Positions 1-10,640 of a DNA stretch of 64,000 nt are shown piece by piece. The translations under genes were made by a program, and so were the position numbers. Every line of letters starts with the position of its first letter. The first letter of the stretch is position 1. This DNA is from Viscum album (lineage: Eukaryota > Streptophyta > Magnoliopsida > Santalales > Viscaceae): NCBI GenBank assembly GCA_963277665.1, contig OY728136.1:809807123-809871122 (forward strand), written 5' to 3'. The notes under the pieces were generated by a model, which searched no databases, was not told the origin of the DNA, and saw only the letters and a program-made list of their open reading frames with translations.

Positions 1-1068
1 TTAACCTTTTCGACAAAATTAAGGTAAGAATGTCTTTTTTTAACTTATACGGCAAGTACGGCTATTTTCCACCATTGTAAAATCTTCAAAGCTTCCCTTA
101 CAAGATTAAGAATATTTTCAAAGTAAATGTTTTATTTTATAATTATGTGACTTTTAAATGATTTAAAAAAAGAGAGATATTTCACTCAAATAGTTTTGAT
201 TTCATCTATGTCAACATCCTTTGATGGATTTTAAGCTTATTTGAAGTTGATTTATTATGATAAAAAACTTCCATATTGTATTGAATGTTTTGTGATATTT
301 TTGACTGTGGATGTGTTATTTTTATACCATTCATGGTTTATGGAGAAAGTATTTACATTTCGTATGCTAGTTTTAATATGAATGTTTATGTTATGTTTAA
401 ACCTGTTCATATGAGGAATGCATTGGACTTAGTAAGTGACGGGTGAAGCTTTCTATAGCTCCTCAATGAATCAGTAGGTCTCATGAGACAAACTAGTGTC
501 TTGGCATGAGGCCTTGACAAAATCTTATTTTAGTCTTGGCACAAGGCCTTGACTATGTGGTTATGATAGTCTGGAATTATTCATTCCATCATTATGAAAG
601 TGGTTATTGATATTTCATGTGATTATTCGACTAGTAGAATATCCATGTGAATAAGTAAATGGCATTATTTCATTTTATTTCTGCCATATTATGCTGAAGT
701 TCAAGTAAAAGGATTTTGTTTTAGTTATACATTTCCTTAAATGTTTATGCTTATTTATGAAAGTTTCTGCTATATTGTTATCCTTACTGGGCATTTGAGC
801 TCACCCCTTTCTATGTTTTATTTTTTCCAGGATGTGAAGAAGTATTTTATGAATGACCTGCAGGGATAATATGAGGGGATATGAGTGTGGACTATGGAGA
901 CTATGTTGTTGTAGTTTTCATTTTATGATGTAATGTAAACTTTATGAATATATCTAGTTATTCCAAGGCTACTAAACTAATCGGTCTTTCGAGAATTGAT
1001 CTTTTGTGATCATGCCAATGTTATGTAATAATGCACCGACTCTAGGTAACTGGGTTCAGGGCATTACA
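1..1068 (+). mobile_element. 3' part of a gypsy-like LTR inserted in a CACTA transposase
   Basis: There is no protein-coding signal here. The sequence is AT-rich and reads like the end of a plant Ty3-gypsy LTR: a 'GGGCATTTGAGCTCACCCC' stretch near 787-806 and a terminal GGGCATTACA ending at 1068, the ending seen in many such LTRs. Directly after it, from 1069, codons of a CACTA TNP2 transposase begin, so the LTR appears to interrupt that gene. The left end and any target duplication lie outside the window. It could instead be another repeat with a similar ending. Confidence 0.5.
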
Positions 1069-1834
1069 ATAGCTGATTCTCAACCGTATATCACATTGCA
1101 TATTAATGAGTTGAAACAATGTCATCCAAATAAGAAAGAAATGTGGATTTTGAATGAGCACAACAAAAAAAAAATTGTCATGGTTTAAAAAGAACTTGCT
1201 TGGTAGATCAGATGTATCAGAGACATTAAAATGGATAGTGGGTGGTCCATGTTTAAATGTGATAGCATGGTCCGGTTATGAAATTAATGGCTATACATTT
1301 CATACGAAAGATCGGGACAACAGAAGTGCAGTTCAGAATAGTGGTGTATTGGTGTTTGTAGAAGCAATGCATTTTTCAAGTGTTAAGGACAAAAACCTAA
1401 TTTATGCATCAAGTGCATATTATGGAGTGATTGAAGACATATGGGAGGTTGATTACTTTAAAATTAAAGTTCATGTTTTTAACTGTAAATGGTTTATCAG
1501 TAACAATAGTGTCAGACACGATGAATTTGGAATGACACTTATTAATCTGAATAGATTGGAAGACACAGCTAATTCTTTTATAATGGAAACACATGCAAAA
1601 CAAATTTTCTATGTAGTAGATCAATCATATATGCAGTGGGCTATTATTTTACAAGGGAAAAAACAATATGTTGGTGAGGATGAACTTGATGAAGATGATG
1701 ATTTATGTGAGATCCCTACTTCCATGGAAAGATTAACAGAACATAATGATGAGTATGTTGAAGACATGGTTTGTGCCATAAGGAACGATCACGACGAAAG
1801 AATTTCAGAAAACAATCCATTTTTACATTCCTAA
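1069..1834 (+). pseudogene. CACTA TNP2-type transposase, C-terminal fragment (DUF4216)
   Basis: The first 40 codons (1069-1188) match the TNP2 tail that precedes DUF4216: a 'HINELKQ' segment followed by 'WILNEHNKK'. The reading frame then shifts at a run of ten A (1165-1174) and continues as a 226-codon frame ending at 1834. That frame holds DUF4216 hallmarks: GYTFHTKDRD, VQNSGVLV, YYGVIEDIWEVDY and a VFNCKW motif. The C-terminal quarter is acidic. TNP2 proteins are the catalytic transposases of CACTA elements, but the catalytic part is upstream and missing here because an LTR abuts it. The frameshift plus the insertion make this a pseudogene. Either start codon (1006 or 1154) is an artefact of the break. 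Confidence 0.82.
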
Positions 1835-2258
1835 AATTATAGGTAACATTTGTTTTTTTCTTATTTACATTTATTTTTTTCATAAAATGTTAGATATTGT
1901 AAGTTTTTTCTTTATTAAAACATGTATTAAAACAAAATAAGTATAAGTTTTTGTTTGTTTTAAGTTTGTTTATTTTACTTTATCATGTTTACTATTACAT
2001 AAATTATATATCTATTATTTTTGTTCAGTGACAATTACTTTACCATGTTTACCAGGTTTACCAGGTTTACCATGTTTACCATGTTTACCATCTTGAACAT
2101 CTTTAAAATCTTTACCATTGTTTAACATGCTTACCATATTAACCATGTTTACTATTACATAACTTAGTACAATTTTCTATTTTCTGATTACAGTAGTATT
2201 AAAATATTTGAATTTGTATATTTGTGAACTAATGTTTGTTTTTTTTATTTGAAGGATA
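1835..2258. other. AT-rich spacer between the two CACTA genes
   Basis: There is no gene here. The sequence is AT-rich and includes a short array of a 9-bp unit (TTTACCATG/TTTACCAGG) at about 2039-2090, repeated roughly six times, with scattered extra copies to 2150. Confidence 0.6.
2039..2090 (+). repeat. 9-bp microrepeat TTTACCATG/G
   Basis: About six head-to-tail copies of TTTACCATG or TTTACCAGG are visible, followed by looser copies downstream. It sits between the two CACTA genes. It could be a simple slippage array or subterminal-like binding sites, but it does not resemble the ACGTCGGTTA repeats at the element's end. Confidence 0.6.
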
Positions 2259-5235
2259 ATGACAGATCAATCAGTTGATCAACCACATGATTCTGGAGAT
2301 GATCATATTGGTCACACCTCTGGGGAGGAACATTCACATGCTCCTCTTAATGTTACCCAATATTCCTCATGTGCTCCTATTACGACAAAGAGTTCAAGAG
2401 TTGGTAAATGTGGGTGCACACGTTTAAAAAAATTATCACTTGCCCGTACATAGGATCAGAGGATACTCGTTGAGTTTAATGAGGATGATATTCCTAGAGG
2501 TTCAAATGCAAAAGATTTTAAGAGTTTTGTATCAACTCAGGGTAAGAGAAAATTAAGAATTTTGTATGATGACTGGAGAAGTGTGGATAAATCGATAATC
2601 TCTCAGTTGTGGGAGATGATTTTGGTAAGATATTTTGTTATTGTTTTCCTATTCTTTAAATGTTTCTAGTATATATAATATATTTAACCTCTTCTTTCTC
2701 AGATGACATTTGATATTCCTGACACTGGAAAAGTCAGGAAGAAATGTTTATCAATGGTTGCCAGGAGATGGAGGGATTTCAAATAAACCCTCTCATCTGA
2801 TTTCATTTTTGGTCATAGGAGTCATGACAATCCATGTCGTATATATTCTTTTATAGATGAAGACACATGGAGACAGTTTGTTGAAAGTAGAAGAAAAGAG
2901 TCATTTTTGGTAAGGGCAATGTAAACTTTTATAAGCTTTCTTATATAATTGATATTATTAATGTTTTTTTAATGATTTATTATTCTTAATTTATAGAAAA
3001 TAAGGAAAGATCATCCAGAGATCCAATCTAAAAATGTATACCCTCATAGTTTATCTCAGGAATGGTATGCATTTTTTGAAGAACAAATGATGGTGGAAAA
3101 ATTACAAAAACTAACAACTGAGTCTTTAAGATCTGGAGAGGTGGCCCCTCCATCCCCTCCATCTAGACATGAAAAATTGAAGATATCTCAGATGGGAAAA
3201 AAAGGGCAATATCTTCTGAAGAATCTAGAATTGTAGCTGAGAGGATTGTAAGATATCTATTTTATTTATTTAAGTTAACTATTTTCTTCATATAATTTCA
3301 ATCATTATAGAAATGTTCAATTAATTAATATAGGACTCTCTTGAAGAGCAGAGTTCACAGGGGGTATTTATAGCTGCTGGGAGGCAAGATATTTTATTTT
3401 CAGCATTGGGAAAGCCCTAAAATCCTGGTCGTGTATGAGGATATCCGGCAGGTGTATCGGTAAGAAAAGTGTCGCCGCGTTCTTTAACTTCTAACGTTGA
3501 GGGTGTTTATAAAAAAATAGAATCCTTGGAGGCTTAAGTTCATAATATTAATGCGATGATGGAGGAAAATATTAGAGTGTCGGTACATTCTATGTTTGCA
3601 GACATGCAAAGACAATTTCAAACTGCAGCTCCCACTCCTCCACCTCCCCCTGCAGACCCCATTATTTATCCTCCACCTCCGCCAGTAGCTCCCACTCCCC
3701 CACCTCAGCCTGCAGACCCCATTTTTTATCCTACTCCTCTACCGCAGCTTCCTACTTATTTCGAGTTGTATGTTGATGATCCTCAACATCATATAGTTGC
3801 ATATGGGTTGGTATATTGTATAGGAGATATAGTTCATCATCAACAATTAGAGGTAGAGAATCAGAGGGTCACTGTACAGGATATTATAGATAGATCATCT
3901 CAAGTACTATTACCTACAGATGAGGTGACGACAGTTGGACATAGTATCGACCATTTTTTTAATTTGGCCATCCAGACTTCTTCGACTCATTACCATAGAG
4001 GTATATATGCTATATCTTCTATTTTATTTTTTTATTAAAGTTGTTTTATCATTTGAAAATTAATATATTTTTCTATTTATTTTTATAGGAATACTTCAAA
4101 GGTAAAGAAATATTGTATATACAACAACAAAGACAAATGGCTATGACATCAAATACAGATTATAGTAGTCTTGACAGATTGTCAAGATATTCAAATTTGT
4201 TGGTGGGTCATTATGAGTTTCCAATAGAATCTCATGTTTTTGGACGTGCAATAACTGTGGGGATTATGAAAACTGATATCATGGAGCTTGTTACTGGAGA
4301 TAAGTTGGGCATCAACATGGTGCAATTTTTTTCCATGTAAGTCTTAACACCTTTTCCCTGTGTTATATTTATTAAAAATGTATACTTATGTCTGTTTTTA
4401 AATTTGTGAGAAGAATGAGTGGACAGATGTATATGGATTCATGGACCCGCAATTGATTTCCCCTGAAGCATGTGCATTGGATGAGGAACAAAGAATGTTA
4501 AGACTTAAACAGAATATAGTCACACAATGTCAGATGATGCCTTTTTTGTGAGAGGTATGAAACACATCTCTCTCAAAGAGTTCATTGTATTTTAACATAA
4601 AAAAACCACTAACCTTAAATTTTCTTTTATCAGTGATCATTGGATGTTAGGGGTTTTTTTCCCAAGGGAGAGAACACTTTATTGGATATGCTCTATCCAT
4701 GGTGAGTGCGGGAAAGTTTTAAGAAAATTTTGGAAAAGTAAGTTTCAATTTCTCAATAGTTTTATATATTATAATGAATTTTAAATCTACCCCATTCGTA
4801 TTATTTTCTAATAGGGGATGTGTCTACTTTCGAAAAACAAAAAGAAAAGGAGTGCGAAGATCAAATATGTAAATGTGAAGGTAAATATCGATTTATAATT
4901 TTTACTTTTTGATTTATTACATAAAAATAATATATTGAATTTACACTCATTCAAACAGAATTTTCATGAACAACAAGGCGTCATCGAATGCGGATATTAT
5001 ATGTTAAGATTTATGTATGAAATAATAACAACTGGGACAGTTGTGAACTTTAACCTGGTAAGATTTACTTTTAAACTTTGCCATAATATTTCAATTTGAT
5101 TTATTCATTATACATGTTAACTACTATCCTTTTAATTTATAGCTATTTGATGACCCTCAACCCTATACTGCTCAAGACATCAAACACATACAAGTGGAAT
5201 GGTCAAATTATTTTACAGGTTTGATTGAATTTTAG
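2259..5235 (+). pseudogene. CACTA second gene: Transposase_24 domain plus Ulp1-like (C48) protease
   Basis: The gene is recognisable as exons separated by AT-rich introns with GT..AG borders, for example 2625-2702, 2910-2996, 3248-3333 and 4001-4088. Exon order: an acidic/His-rich start; a Transposase_24-like block (LVEFNEDDIPRGSNAKDF, about 2462-2520; RRKESFLKIRKDHPE, 2890-3015); the conserved ALGKP.NPGRV.GYPAGVS motif (about 3400-3460); a proline-rich hinge (3625-3750, PPPPPADP repeats); then an Ulp1 C48 protease fold with DHWMLGVFFP (His region, about 4634-4670) and QQGVIECGYYMLRF (Gln and Cys region, about 4970-5010), ending at TAG 5233-5235. Such proteins accompany plant CACTA transposases; the protease class cleaves SUMO-like modifiers. 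In-frame stops at 2451-2453 and 3418-3420, plus further breaks near 3537 and 4550, show it is dead. Confidence 0.75.
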
Positions 5236-5420
5236 TTGTTTGTAGTGTAAAATGTAATTTTGAATATTATCTTTGTAATTGTGTACTTGTTAGTCATTTA
5301 GGTTGGATTTAGTTTTTTTTAAGTTGACAGTGTAAGTTTTGAATGTTATATATGTGAATGTTTAATTTTTCTCTACTTCTTGTTTTGGTCTACTTATGAT
5401 GGTTTTTCTGGTATGGATTC

Positions 5421-8400
5421 TGGTCAGGGGGGAGGGGTTCCTAGGGTGTGGGGGGTGTTCAGTGGTGTGGGGGGGGTGTCCTGGGGTGTGGGAGGGCTGT
5501 CCGGGGGGGGGGGGGTCCTAGGTGTCCATGAGAGTGGGGGGGGGGGGGAAGTCCAGGGGGTGGGAGCGTTTCCAGGAGGGTGGAAGGGTTGTCTAGGGGA
5601 GTGGGAGGTTGTCCAGGGGGTGTCCAGGGGTGTGGGGGTGTCATGTGGAGTGAGGGGGGTTTCCAGGGGTGTGGGAGGGTTGTCCAGTGGGAGGGGGGGT
5701 CCAGGGTGTCCATGGGGATGGGGGGGACAGTCCATGGGGTGGGAGAGGAGGTGCCACCATCCCTCGGGGGGCTGAACGCCGCTGGAAGGTACTCATCACT
5801 CCCACATGTGAAATATTTTGAGAGATCAATCTTCACATGTGGGAGTGATGAGTACCTTTCAGCGGTGTTCCCCCTGAGGGGGTGTCCAGGAGGGTGTCCA
5901 GTAGGGTGGGGGTCAGTCCCGGGGGTGGGGGGTCAGTCCCGGGGGTGGGGGGCAGTCCCGGGGGTGTGGGGGTGTCCAGGAGGGTGGGGGGTTGTCCAGG
6001 GGTGTGGGGGCTGCCAAGGGGTGGGGGCAGTCCAGGGGTGTGGGGGTGTCTAGGAGGGTGGGGGTTATCCAGGGGTGTGGGGGTTGTCCAGGGGGTGGTG
6101 GGGAAGTCCAGGGGGTGTCCAGGAGGGTGGGGGTTATCCAGGGGTGTTGAGGGATGTCCAGGGGTGGGGGCAGTCTAGGGGTGTGGGGGTGTCCAGGGGT
6201 GTGGTGGGGGCTGTCCAGTGGGTGAGGGGGTTCTGGTCTGTTTTTGGTAACTTTTTGGTATGTTTCAGGGGTGTGGGAGGGCTGTCCAGGGGTGTGGGAG
6301 TGTTGTCCAGGGGGTGGGGGTATACATAAGGGTGGGGGGATGTCCAGGGGTGGTGGGGATGTCTAGGGGTGTGGGGGTGTCCAGGGGTGTGGTGGGGGCA
6401 GTCCAGTGGGGTGAGGGGGTTCTGGTCTGTTTTTGGTTACTTTTTGGTCTGTTTCAGGGGTGTGGGAGGGCAGTCCAGGGGTTAGGGGTATACAGGAGGG
6501 TGGGGGTTTTCCAGGGGTGTGGGGGTCTGTCCAGGGGGTGTTGGGGATGTCCAGGGGTGTGGGGGCTGTCCAGGGGGTCGGGGGGCAGTCCAGGGGTGTG
6601 GGGGTGTCCAAGGGTGTGGTGGGGGTTGTCCAGTGGGGTGAGGGGGGATGTCTAGGGGTGGTGGGGTAGTCCAGAAGGGTGGGGGGTTGTCCAGGGTGTT
6701 GGGGGCTATCCAGGGGGTGGGGGCAGTCCAGGGGTGTGTGGGTGTCCAGGGGTGTGGTGGGGGTTGTCCAGTGGGGTGAGGGGGGCTGTCCAGGGGGTGG
6801 TGGGGCAGTCCAGGAGGGTGGGGGGTTGTCCAGGGGTGTTGGGGGCTATCCAGGGGGTGGGGGCAGTCCAAGGGTGTGGGGGTGTCCAGGCATGTGGTGG
6901 GGGCTCTCCAGTGGGGTGAGGGGGTTCTGGTCTATTTTTGGTAACTTTTTGGTCTGTTTCAGGGGTGTGGGAGGGTTGTCCAAGGGTGTGGGAGTGTTGT
7001 CCAGGGGTGGGGGTATACAGGAGGGTGGGGGTTGTCCAGGGGTGTGGGGGTTGTCCAGGGGGGTGGTGGGGATGTCCAGGGGTGTGGGGGGCTGTCCAGG
7101 GGGTGGGGGCAGTCCAGGGGTGTGGGTGGCTGTCTAGGGGTGTGGGTGGCTGTCCAGGGGTGTGGTGGGGGTTGTCCAGTGGGGTGAGGGGGGCTCTCCA
7201 GGGGGTGGTGGGGCAGTCTAGGAGGGGGGGTTTCAGGGTTGTTGGGGGTTTTCCAGGTGGTGGGGGGGCAGTCCAGGGGTGTGGGGGTGCCCAGGGGTGT
7301 GGTGGGGGTTGTCCAGTGGGGTGAGGGGGTTCTGGTCTATTTTTGGTAACTTTTTGGTCTGTTTTAGGGGTGTGGAAGGGTTGTACAGTGGTGTGGGAGT
7401 GTTGTCCAGGGGGTGGGGGTATACAAGATGGTGGGGGTTGTCCAGGGATGTGGGGGGATGTCCAGGGGGTGGTGGGGATGTCTAGGGGTGTGGGGGGTTG
7501 TCCAGGGGTGTGGGGGGCTGTCCAGGGGGGTGGGGGCAGTCCAGGGGTGTGGGGGGCTGTCCAGGGGTGTGGTGGGGGTTGTCTAGTGGGGTGAGGGGGG
7601 TGTCTAGGGGTGGTGGGGAAGTCCAGGAGGGTGGGGGGTTTTCAGGGGTGTTGGGGGATGTCCAAGGGGTGGGGGCAGTTCAGAGGTGTGGTGGGGGTGT
7701 CTAGGGGTGTGGTGGGGGCTGTCCAGGGGTGTCGGGGGTTGTCCAGGGGGTGGGGGAAGTCCAGGGGTGTGGGGGGTGTCCGGGGGTGTTGAGGGGGCTG
7801 TCTAGTGGGGTGAGGGGGTTCTGGTCTGTTTTTGGTAACTTTTTGTTCTATTTCAGGGGTGTGGGAGGGCTGTCCAGGGGTGTGGGTGTGCTGTCCATGG
7901 GGTGGGGGTATACAGGAGGGTGTGGGTTGTCCAGGGGTGTGGGGGGCTGTCAAGGGGGTGGTGGGGATGTCCAGGGGTGTGGTGGGGATGTTCAGGGTGG
8001 TGGTGGGGATGTCCAGGGGTGGTGGGGATGTCCAGGGGGTGGTGGGGATGTCCATGGGTGTTGGGGGTTGTCAGGGGTGTTGGGAGATGTCCAGGGGGTG
8101 GGGGCAGTCTAGGGGTGTGGGGGGTGTCCAGGGGTGTGGTAGGGGATGTCCAGGGGTGTCAGGGGATGTCCAGGGGGTGGGGGCAGTCCAGGGGTGTGGG
8201 GGTGTCTAAGGGTGTGGTGGGGGCTGTCCAGTGGGGTGAGGGGGTTCTGGTCTGTGTTTGGTAACTTTTTGTTCTATTTCAGGGGTGTGGGAGGGTTGTC
8301 CAGGGGTGTGGGTGTGTTGTCCAGGGGGTGGGGGTATACAGGAGGGTGGGGTTGTCTAGGGGTGTGGGGGGTTGTCTAGGGGGTGGTGGGGATGTCCAGG

Positions 8401-8912
8401 GGTGTGGGGGGTTGTCCAGGGGGTAGGGGCAATCTAGGGGTGTGGGGGGCTGTCCAAGGGTGTGGTGGGGGTTGTCTAGTGTGGTGAGGGGGGCTGTCTA
8501 GGGGGTGGTGGGGAAGTCCAGGAGGCTGGGGGTTGTCAGGGGTGTTGGGGGCTGTCCAGGGGGTGGGGGGAAGTCCAGGGGTGTGGGGGTGTCCAGGGGT
8601 GTGGTGGGGGCTGTCCAAGGGTGTCGGGGGATGTCCAGGGGGTGGGGGCAGTCCAGGGGTGTGTGGGGGTGTCTAGGGGTGTGGTGGGGGCTGTCCAGTG
8701 GGGTGAGGGGGTTCTGGTCTGTTTTTGGTAACTTTTTGGTTTGTTTCAGGGGTGTGGGAGGGTTGTCCAAGGGTGTTGGAGTGATGTCTAGGGGGTGGGG
8801 GCATACAGGAGGGTGGGGGGGTTGTCCATGGGTGTGGGGTCCGTCCAGGGGGTGGGGGGTTGTCCAGGGGTGTGGGGGTGTCCAGGGGTGTGGTGTGGGG
8901 GGGGGGGGGGGT
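5421..8912 (+). repeat. G-rich minisatellite with irregular higher-order structure
   Basis: About 3.5 kb is built from units such as GTCCAGGGGTGTGGGGG (17-20 bp) and GTCCAGGGGGTGGTGGG. The + strand is almost devoid of C outside TCC, so guanine skew is extreme and G-run spacing suits G-quadruplex folding. A T-rich spacer beginning TTCTGGTCTGTTTTTGG recurs at 6231, 6420, 6925, 7330, 7819, 8245 and 8712, with a degenerate copy at 8912. The spacing is 189-505 bp, so the higher-order unit is irregular. Open frames on both strands are only a by-product of the repeat. It lies between the Ulp1 gene and the subterminal repeats of the CACTA element, so it is probably part of that element. Confidence 0.9.
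5774..5870. repeat. 39-bp inverted repeat (foldback) inside the G-rich array
   Basis: The left arm (5774-5812) and right arm (5832-5870) are complementary over 39 positions with only two mismatches, around a 19-bp loop (5813-5831). The pairing extends imperfectly outward through CCCTCGGGGG at 5761 and CCCCTGAGGG at 5871. The arms contain TACTCATCACTCCCACATG, unlike the surrounding repeat. It could be a tiny foldback MITE inserted in the array, a processed-hairpin source or a cruciform; the sequence alone cannot tell. Confidence 0.85.
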
Positions 8913-8997
8913 TCTAGTCTGTTATGGTCTGTTTTTTGTAAGCTTTTGTTGTGTTTCAAGTGATTTAGCTGGGCATAGTAGTGGTTCGGTTTTATTT

Positions 8998-9690
8998 AAA
9001 AAAAAAATTACGTCAGTTATTTAATAACTGACGTAAAAATTGCATTGGTATGGGTTATAACGTCGGTTATTTGGAAACCAACGTAAAAACTTCATTGGAG
9101 ATGGTTTTTACGTCGGTTATTTCATAACCAACGTAATACATTTAAATGGAGAGTTTTTTGCATCAGTTATAAAATAACCGACGTTGTAAATATGTTTTGA
9201 CGTCGGTTATATAATAATCAACGTTGAAAACCGCTTGGCAGACAGGTTTATCACGTCAGTTATTTTTAGAACCGACGTGATAAACACTTCGGAAGAGTGC
9301 TTTATGACATCGTTTATATAATAACCAATGTGAAAGGGTATATATCACGTTGGTTATTAAATAACTGACGTAATAAAACACTCCTCTGAAGTGTTTTCCA
9401 CGTCGGTTTTTTATCAACCGACGTGAAAACCGCTTGGCAGACAGGTTTATCACGTCGGTTATTTTTATAACCGACGTGATAAACGCTTAGAAGAAGTGAT
9501 TTATGACGTCTGTTATTATATAACCGACGTGAAAGGGTATATATCACATCGGTTATTAAATAAACGACATAATAAAGCACTCCTCTGAAGTGTTTTTCAT
9601 GTCGGTTTTTTATCAATCAACGTGAAAAACGCTTCGAATTTGTGTTTTTTACGTCGGTTGTAGAATAACCGACGTAAAAAACTCTATTTA
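8998..9690. repeat. CACTA subterminal palindromic repeats (ACGTCGGTTA units)
   Basis: Roughly eight foldback units, each an ACGTCGGTTA-type box followed within 5-15 bp by its complement TAACCGACGT, are strung along this stretch. Variants carry ACGTCAGTTA or ACGTTGGTTA. Linkers such as AACCGCTTGGCAGACAGG recur at 9229 and 9429. Subterminal repeats of this kind are the binding sites of the TNPA/Tnp1 class of CACTA proteins, so a role in transposition is inferred from position and structure. Confidence 0.85.
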
Positions 9691-9758
9691 TAATGTCTCC
9701 TGTAATAACGTCGTCCAAAAGCTGACGTTAAAAATTAAAAATAACCTCTGTAAAAAAT

Positions 9759-9774
9759 GTTTTTTGCACTAGTG
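9759..9774 (-). repeat. CACTA terminal inverted repeat (right end)
   Basis: The reverse complement reads CACTAGTGCAAAAAAC, the CACTA superfamily end. The next three bases (9775-9777) are GTG. The matching left terminus is outside the window, so the TIR length cannot be confirmed. Confidence 0.75.
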
Positions 9775-10640
9775 GTGTAATCAGTTGAAAGTCTTACAAA
9801 TGGATCTCGCGAAGGAGTCTCACGAAGTGAAGTATGTGCTGGGTATTTGGATACATAGGTAGACCTATTGATATCACATGATCTGTGTGAATTGAACAAG
9901 GTCTCATGATATGTGTGATCTGAACAAGGTATCGTAATCCATATGATCTAAACAAGGTCGCATGATTTGTGTGATCTGGAAAAGGTATTGTGATCCATGT
10001 GAATATAAGAAGGTATCATGAAAGGGTCTTGCAAAGGGTGTTGTGCACTAGGCATAGGCAGACTGATCAGAGTCGTGTGATCACTATGAACAGAATAGAG
10101 TCTCGCGACGAAGTCATGCGATTCACGTGATCTGAAAGGTGAATCATAAAGGGGTCTCATGCAGGGGTCTTATAGAGGAGTCTCCTGCAAAGGTGATTTT
10201 CATATCATTGATGAAACAAGAGAATAAAGACACACACGAGTGTGAATCAACTCAGAATCGATTGTCAGAAGAGTCTAATGGAGGAGCAGTTCATTCACTT
10301 TAGAGAGAGAAAGAGAGTAGTAAGCTTTCAAATTATGAATGGTTGTAAACCAAGAGGGACAATGAGTGTGCTCTGAACTTTGTAATAGTAGTGAGCTTTA
10401 GTGGATTTGGTACATCGACACATTGACTTTGTATGACCCTTGGATATATCCCAGTGAGGGTAAACCAAGTAAAATTGTTGTGTCTTATACATGTTTTAAT
10501 TTCTATTTATATTGTGAAATGGAAAAGAGAGAGAAAAGAGTTTTGTCTAACAGCGAAACAAGATCTGAAGAGATAGTTGTTTTAATATGTTATACCCTAA
10601 TTCACCCCCTCCCGGGGTATTTATTTTATTTGGGCTAACA
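9775..10640 (+). mobile_element. Copia-type LTR remnant or solo LTR
   Basis: The right end reads CACCCCCTCCCGGGGTATTT and then GGGCTAACA (end 10640). A CACCCC...GGG motif close to the end is a hallmark of plant copia (Tork/SIRE-type) LTRs and also occurs in the copia LTR at 47865-49629. Upstream, GTAAACCAAGTAAAATTGTTG near 10453 matches the 'accacgtaaa..cttgtg' U5 region of such LTRs. No tRNA-Met primer site follows, so this is a solo or 3' LTR. The left border is uncertain, and a diffuse 'GATCTGTGTGA' repeat fills 9860-10150. Confidence 0.45.

Larger units (their letters stand above)
1069..9774 (+). mobile_element. CACTA (En/Spm) transposon, right-hand portion
   Basis: The order is typical of plant CACTA elements: TNP2-type transposase C-terminus with DUF4216, a second gene with Transposase_24 and an Ulp1-like protease, then subterminal repeats and a terminal inverted repeat. 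Read inward from 9774, the TIR is CACTAGTGCAAAAAAC. The three bases after the end are GTG, a possible half of the usual 3-bp target duplication. The left TIR lies beyond the window, so the element exceeds 8.7 kb. All its coding regions are broken, so it is not autonomous now. Confidence 0.8.

Noticed and set aside
5421..8912. A telomeric or centromeric satellite
   Set aside because: The unit lacks TTTAGGG and has no regular 150-180 bp period; it sits between CACTA features.
5424..8959. Possibility that the minus-strand Pro-rich frames encode a repeat protein such as an extensin
   Set aside because: No signal peptide, no regular Ser-Pro4 or Tyr motif, and frame changes occur at every unit-length variation.
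5380..8963. Dozens of Gly/Trp/Val- or Pro/His/Thr-rich open frames in the minisatellite
   Set aside because: They arise because the repeat unit rarely contains stop codons; both strands are open and sequences are purely repetitive.
9256..9616. Open frames with a repeated VYHVG(S/Y)KNN motif
   Set aside because: They are translations of the CACTA subterminal palindromic repeats.
8998..9690. A CRISPR-like array of palindromic repeats
   Set aside because: Repeats are foldback pairs without unique spacers of constant length, in a plant transposon end, with no cas genes.
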